Below are positions 62,005 to 64,000 of a stretch of 64,000 nt of DNA, one piece after another (within the stretch, counting starts at the first letter, position 1; each line of letters opens with the position of its first letter). The DNA is from Lachnospiraceae bacterium AC2028 (GTDB lineage: Bacteria > Bacillota > Clostridia > Lachnospirales > Lachnospiraceae). The notes under the pieces are model-generated. The model saw only the letters and a list, made by a program, of their open reading frames with translations, did not search any database and was not told the DNA's origin. Location of the stretch: assembly GCA_000702685.1 (NCBI GenBank), contig JNJD01000007.1, positions 434,001 through 498,000 on the forward strand. The letters are read 5' to 3'. The translations under genes and the position numbers were made by a program.

Positions 62005-62334
62005 TCAGACCTTCTCGTCTCTATTTTCCAAGCGATGAAGGAATCGACGCACCTCCATTACCTTTTTCCCTTTTTCTTCAAGCACAACGTAGTAAACTAT
62101 GTACTCGTTTACATATATACGATAATATGGATGCTTCCTGTCTTTTTTTGACGGAACAGGAGCTGCTATTTCCGGACCGTCTTCCAGTCGTTTTAATATT
62201 GCTTCTGCAACCTTGTCCAGGAGATTATTTGCTGCATCGGGATTTCCAAGGTTAAAAGCAATGTAAGAAGTATCTCTGTCCAGCTCTTCGTAGAACAAAG
62301 GAAGATATCTCAGCTCATATTTCTCATCAAGCAT
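62005..62334 (-). CDS. RelE/ParE-family toxin
   Basis: 109 residues. YELRYLPLFYEELDRDTSYIA opens the fold, followed by two helices and the C-terminal strands YYRIYVNEYIVYYVVLEE and VMEVRRFLHR, the core of the RelE/ParE superfamily. Members cleave ribosome-bound mRNA or poison gyrase. The basic residues near the end (KKDRKHPYYR, RRFLHR) would be the RNA-contact set. It overlaps the antitoxin gene by 8 nt (62327-62334), the classic order antitoxin then toxin. Confidence 0.9.
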   Translation of the reverse strand: MLDEKYELRYLPLFYEELDRDTSYIAFNLGNPDAANNLLDKVAEAILKRLEDGPEIAAPVPSKKDRKHPYYRIYVNEYIVYYVVLEEKGKKVMEVRRFLHRLENRDEKV

Positions 62335-62584
62335 TTATTTTCCTCCGGAGACCTCCAAAAACCTGATCATGAGTCAACCTAACATCAGTTGCTTCAGCTG
62401 CTGCATCAGCAACATCCATAACATGCTCTTCAGGCTCAGACAAACGAGAATATGCCTCGATGCTCATAACCACCATCGTTCCATATCCATTTTTCGTAAG
62501 ATATACGGGATCTCCGCCCTGGACACATTTTTCTATATCAGTAAATTTATTTCTTAAATCAGAAACAGGTCGAATCTGTACCAT
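62327..62584 (-). CDS. Phd/YefM-type antitoxin
   Basis: 85 residues. The N-terminus (MVQIRPVSDLRNKFTDIEK) and the VYLTKNGYGTMVVMSIEAYSRL segment are typical of Phd/YefM antitoxins, which bind DNA with the N-terminal part and mask the toxin with a C-terminal helix. AGGAGG lies 7 nt before the ATG at 62584. Seven extra upstream codons (MIQGGRT) would cover the ribosome binding site and are rejected. An inverted repeat lies upstream for autoregulation. Confidence 0.9.
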   Translation of the reverse strand: MVQIRPVSDLRNKFTDIEKCVQGGDPVYLTKNGYGTMVVMSIEAYSRLSEPEEHVMDVADAAAEATDVRLTHDQVFGGLRRKINA

Positions 62585-62620
62585 AGTTCTGCCTCCTTGT
62601 ATCATTAACTTATCATAATT

Positions 62621-62638
62621 TTATCAAAATCTTGATAA
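62621..62638 (-). promoter_or_regulatory. Operator-like inverted repeat of the toxin-antitoxin operon
   Basis: TTATCAA and TTGATAA separated by 4 bp, a perfect 7-bp repeat, with another half site (CTTATCAT) at 62610-62617. A TATGAT -10-like hexamer lies between them and the antitoxin start, so repressor binding would block transcription. Confidence 0.55.
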
Positions 62639-62723
62639 GATAAATATACTACCTGCCAGCAACTTTATCAACCTCTTCATTTCCTTTCCGTTTTGGTCAC
62701 TTTAGGTCCGTCGGTCCTAAAGC

Positions 62724-62755
62724 AAAAAAAGCGGTGGGGATTTCTCTCCACCGCA
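62724..62755 (-). terminator. Second terminator downstream of the HIT gene
   Basis: Stem GCGGTGG / CCACCGC with a 10-nt loop and TTTTTTT on the minus strand. Confidence 0.8.
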
Positions 62756-62763
62756 GTGTGTAA

Positions 62764-62814
62764 AAAAAATCGTTAGGGGGTGCGGACGTTTTTTTAGACA
62801 CCCGCACCCCCTAA
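62764..62814 (-). terminator. First terminator downstream of the HIT gene, 13-bp perfect stem
   Basis: Arms TTAGGGGGTGCGG and CCGCACCCCCTAA pair perfectly over 13 bp around an unusual 16-nt A/T-rich loop, followed on the minus strand by CGATTTTTTTTAC. Confidence 0.82.
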
Positions 62815-62852
62815 ACATAAATATAGCAGCCTCGCGTCAAATCAAACTATTC

Positions 62853-63320
62853 TTACTTTAACAATTTGTCCAGTTCTCTATGAAGCGTTGCTTTCAAATT
62901 CTCCAGTTCTTCGTTGCTGGGCCTGTTCTTATCCGAATACATTTCTTCCCTTGGATACCACCAAACAGGTCCTCTGCCATTGTTACCATAATTCTCTATA
63001 TCACCATTTCTTCTTGGAAATAGATGCCAGTGAATATGTGCGCCGCCTTCTCCGTTTCCCAGACATTCATAATTCATTTTATCAGCCCCGAAAGCATTTT
63101 TTACCGCTTCGGCAACCAAAGACATTTCATATAAGTGCTTTTCTCTTGTTTTCTCATCAAGATCAAACAGCTCGACAATATGATCTTTGTATAAGAATAG
63201 GGTATATCCCTTAAAATGCTGATAATCTCCAATTACCACGTATCCGGTTTCAAGTTCTTTTACAAGAAATGGATTATTACCAGCTTTTGTTTCTTTAATT
63301 CTGTCACATATTCCGCACAT
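62853..63320 (-). CDS. HIT-family nucleotide hydrolase/transferase
   Basis: 155 residues from the chosen start. MCGICDRIKE opens the HIT fold with a CxxC zinc-type pair. The histidine triad is in GNGEGGAHIHWHLFPRR (HxHxH). These enzymes hydrolyse AMP-linked compounds such as Ap4A or adenylated lysine. ATG 63320 has AGGAG 7 nt ahead; an ATG 13 codons earlier (MPNDKQPF) has a weaker site. Two strong terminators follow. Confidence 0.92.
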   Translation of the reverse strand: MCGICDRIKETKAGNNPFLVKELETGYVVIGDYQHFKGYTLFLYKDHIVELFDLDEKTREKHLYEMSLVAEAVKNAFGADKMNYECLGNGEGGAHIHWHLFPRRNGDIENYGNNGRGPVWWYPREEMYSDKNRPSNEELENLKATLHRELDKLLK

Positions 63321-63428
63321 GTAAACACTCCTGGCAAACGGTTGTTTGTCATTCGGCATTGTATTCCGATTTACTGTTCCAACACTTTAAGATCAGATCT
63401 CTCATTCCTGATCATCCATACAAAGATA

Positions 63429-63935
63429 TTACGCTCTTTTCATTACCATTCTGACTATTGTAACCGGTGTGCCGAGAGTCCATTCCTTTTTGCAGCCGTC
63501 AAACTCAAAACCGTATTTGTGATAAAAGTTTATGGCCCTCTCATTCTTTTCGAATACCCACACAAAAAATGTATTGTATTCGCTAAGCCTTGAAATTGCT
63601 TCATTCATTAATCTATAACCTACTTTCCGGCCGTAATACTCCGAAAGGACATAGATCGCATCAACTTCTCCGGCGTCCGGAAGGTCTTCATCTCTCGACG
63701 GACTATATACTGCAAATCCTATAACTTTATCTTTATCCTTAGCTACAATAGTATTTTCCGGGAAATTCCTGGCACGTGCTGTTGTAGCCTCTGTGGTCAT
63801 CGTATCAAGATATCTGTCACATACAATGCCTCTGTAAGATTCCTTCCATGCAGTACAGTGAACATATCCCCTCCCGCACAATTCCTCATCGGTTTCAGCT
63901 GATTTTATGATTATTGAATCATTTATTTTTTCCAT
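63429..63935 (-). CDS. GNAT-family N-acetyltransferase
   Basis: 168 residues. The acetyl-CoA loop is YVLSEYYGRKVGYRLMNEAI (RkvG version of Q/RxxGxG/A), followed by FYHKYGFEFDG near the C-terminus. KVIGFAVYSPSRDED forms the central strand. Substrate unknown. The start at 63935 (MEKINDSI) with GGGGA about 11 nt ahead is chosen; an ATG at 63953 has no ribosome binding site. The region beyond 63953 shows nothing I can call. Confidence 0.85.
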   Translation of the reverse strand: MEKINDSIIIKSAETDEELCGRGYVHCTAWKESYRGIVCDRYLDTMTTEATTARARNFPENTIVAKDKDKVIGFAVYSPSRDEDLPDAGEVDAIYVLSEYYGRKVGYRLMNEAISRLSEYNTFFVWVFEKNERAINFYHKYGFEFDGCKKEWTLGTPVTIVRMVMKRA

Positions 63936-64000
63936 GAAATTATTATTCCCCATTCAAAAAACACTATCTGTCATCGTCTATAAAACTGGAATAGAACGTT

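Noticed and set aside
62624-62680. 18-codon open frame (MKRLIKLLAGSIFILSRF) ahead of the antitoxin on the minus strand
   Set aside because: It has an AAGGAA-type site and a membrane-like sequence but is very short and overlaps the antitoxin operator; could be the start of a lost gene, not strong enough to call.

Overview
The window looks like a chromosomal segment of a low-to-mid GC Bacillota, most likely a gut or rumen member of the Lachnospiraceae. This rests on a CIRCE-controlled hrcA-grpE-dnaK-dnaJ operon, consensus sigma-A promoters with AGGAGG-type ribosome binding sites, a small SRP RNA, luxS with mtnN, GH94 cellobiose phosphorylase, and several membrane families (DUF6020-, DUF6056- and DUF6465-like) that I associate with this family. 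These are recognised from sequence, not from searches. Almost every gene lies on the minus strand. The only clear plus-strand genes are the SRP RNA and the radical SAM gene after it. I saw no rRNA, tRNA, CRISPR array, intact insertion sequence or prophage.

Layout: (1) 0-10 kb: a large cyclic-nucleotide-binding-like protein directly behind a threonyl-tRNA synthetase without TGS domain, then a translationally coupled pair of an MMPL/RND exporter and a surface protein with GLUG-type repeats. (2) 10-16 kb: rRNA methyltransferase plus LysR regulator, then a LacI regulator with a palindromic operator at its own promoter, followed by cellobiose phosphorylase. (3) 16-21 kb: the HrcA/CIRCE chaperone operon and a KAAAKK-repeat protein. 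(4) 21-28 kb: patatin-like lipase, aminotransferase, SRP RNA with radical SAM protein, a PucR/CdaR-type regulator, a MsmK/UgpC-type sugar ABC ATPase and a YesL-family protein. (5) 28-40 kb: GNAT, lipase, metG, then a long run in which rRNA-modification enzymes alternate with large polytopic membrane proteins (O-antigen-ligase-like, DUF6020-, DUF6056-like), a membrane J-domain protein and an arginase-fold protein. (6) 40-46 kb: GntR/ABC-2 transporter operon and a histidine kinase/response regulator pair. (7) 46-52.4 kb: LTA-synthase-like phosphotransferase, a standalone FakA C-terminal-like domain, mtnN and luxS, and a c-di-GMP phosphodiesterase preceded by a 32-codon coupled small ORF. (8) 52.4-60 kb: envelope region with a large secreted protein, a membrane-anchored proline-rich protein, a membrane-embedded LuxR regulator, two lipoproteins and a membrane-anchored protein. 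(9) 60-64 kb: small accessory genes (ACT, ABM, hydrolase, RelE/Phd-type toxin-antitoxin, HIT, GNAT) among gene remnants and terminators; bases are more AT-rich and gene decay is visible.

Themes: several operons bear on envelope building and secretion (LTA synthase, O-antigen-ligase-like and GT-C-like proteins, MMPL exporter, surface proteins), and two regulatory layers sense the surface or population state (LuxS/MtnN, the EAL protein, the two-component system, the membrane LuxR). The least understood parts are the MMPL + GLUG-repeat pair, the LuxR + secreted + stalked surface protein block, and the coupled small ORF in front of the EAL gene. None can be declared a new system from sequence alone, but they are the best candidates here.
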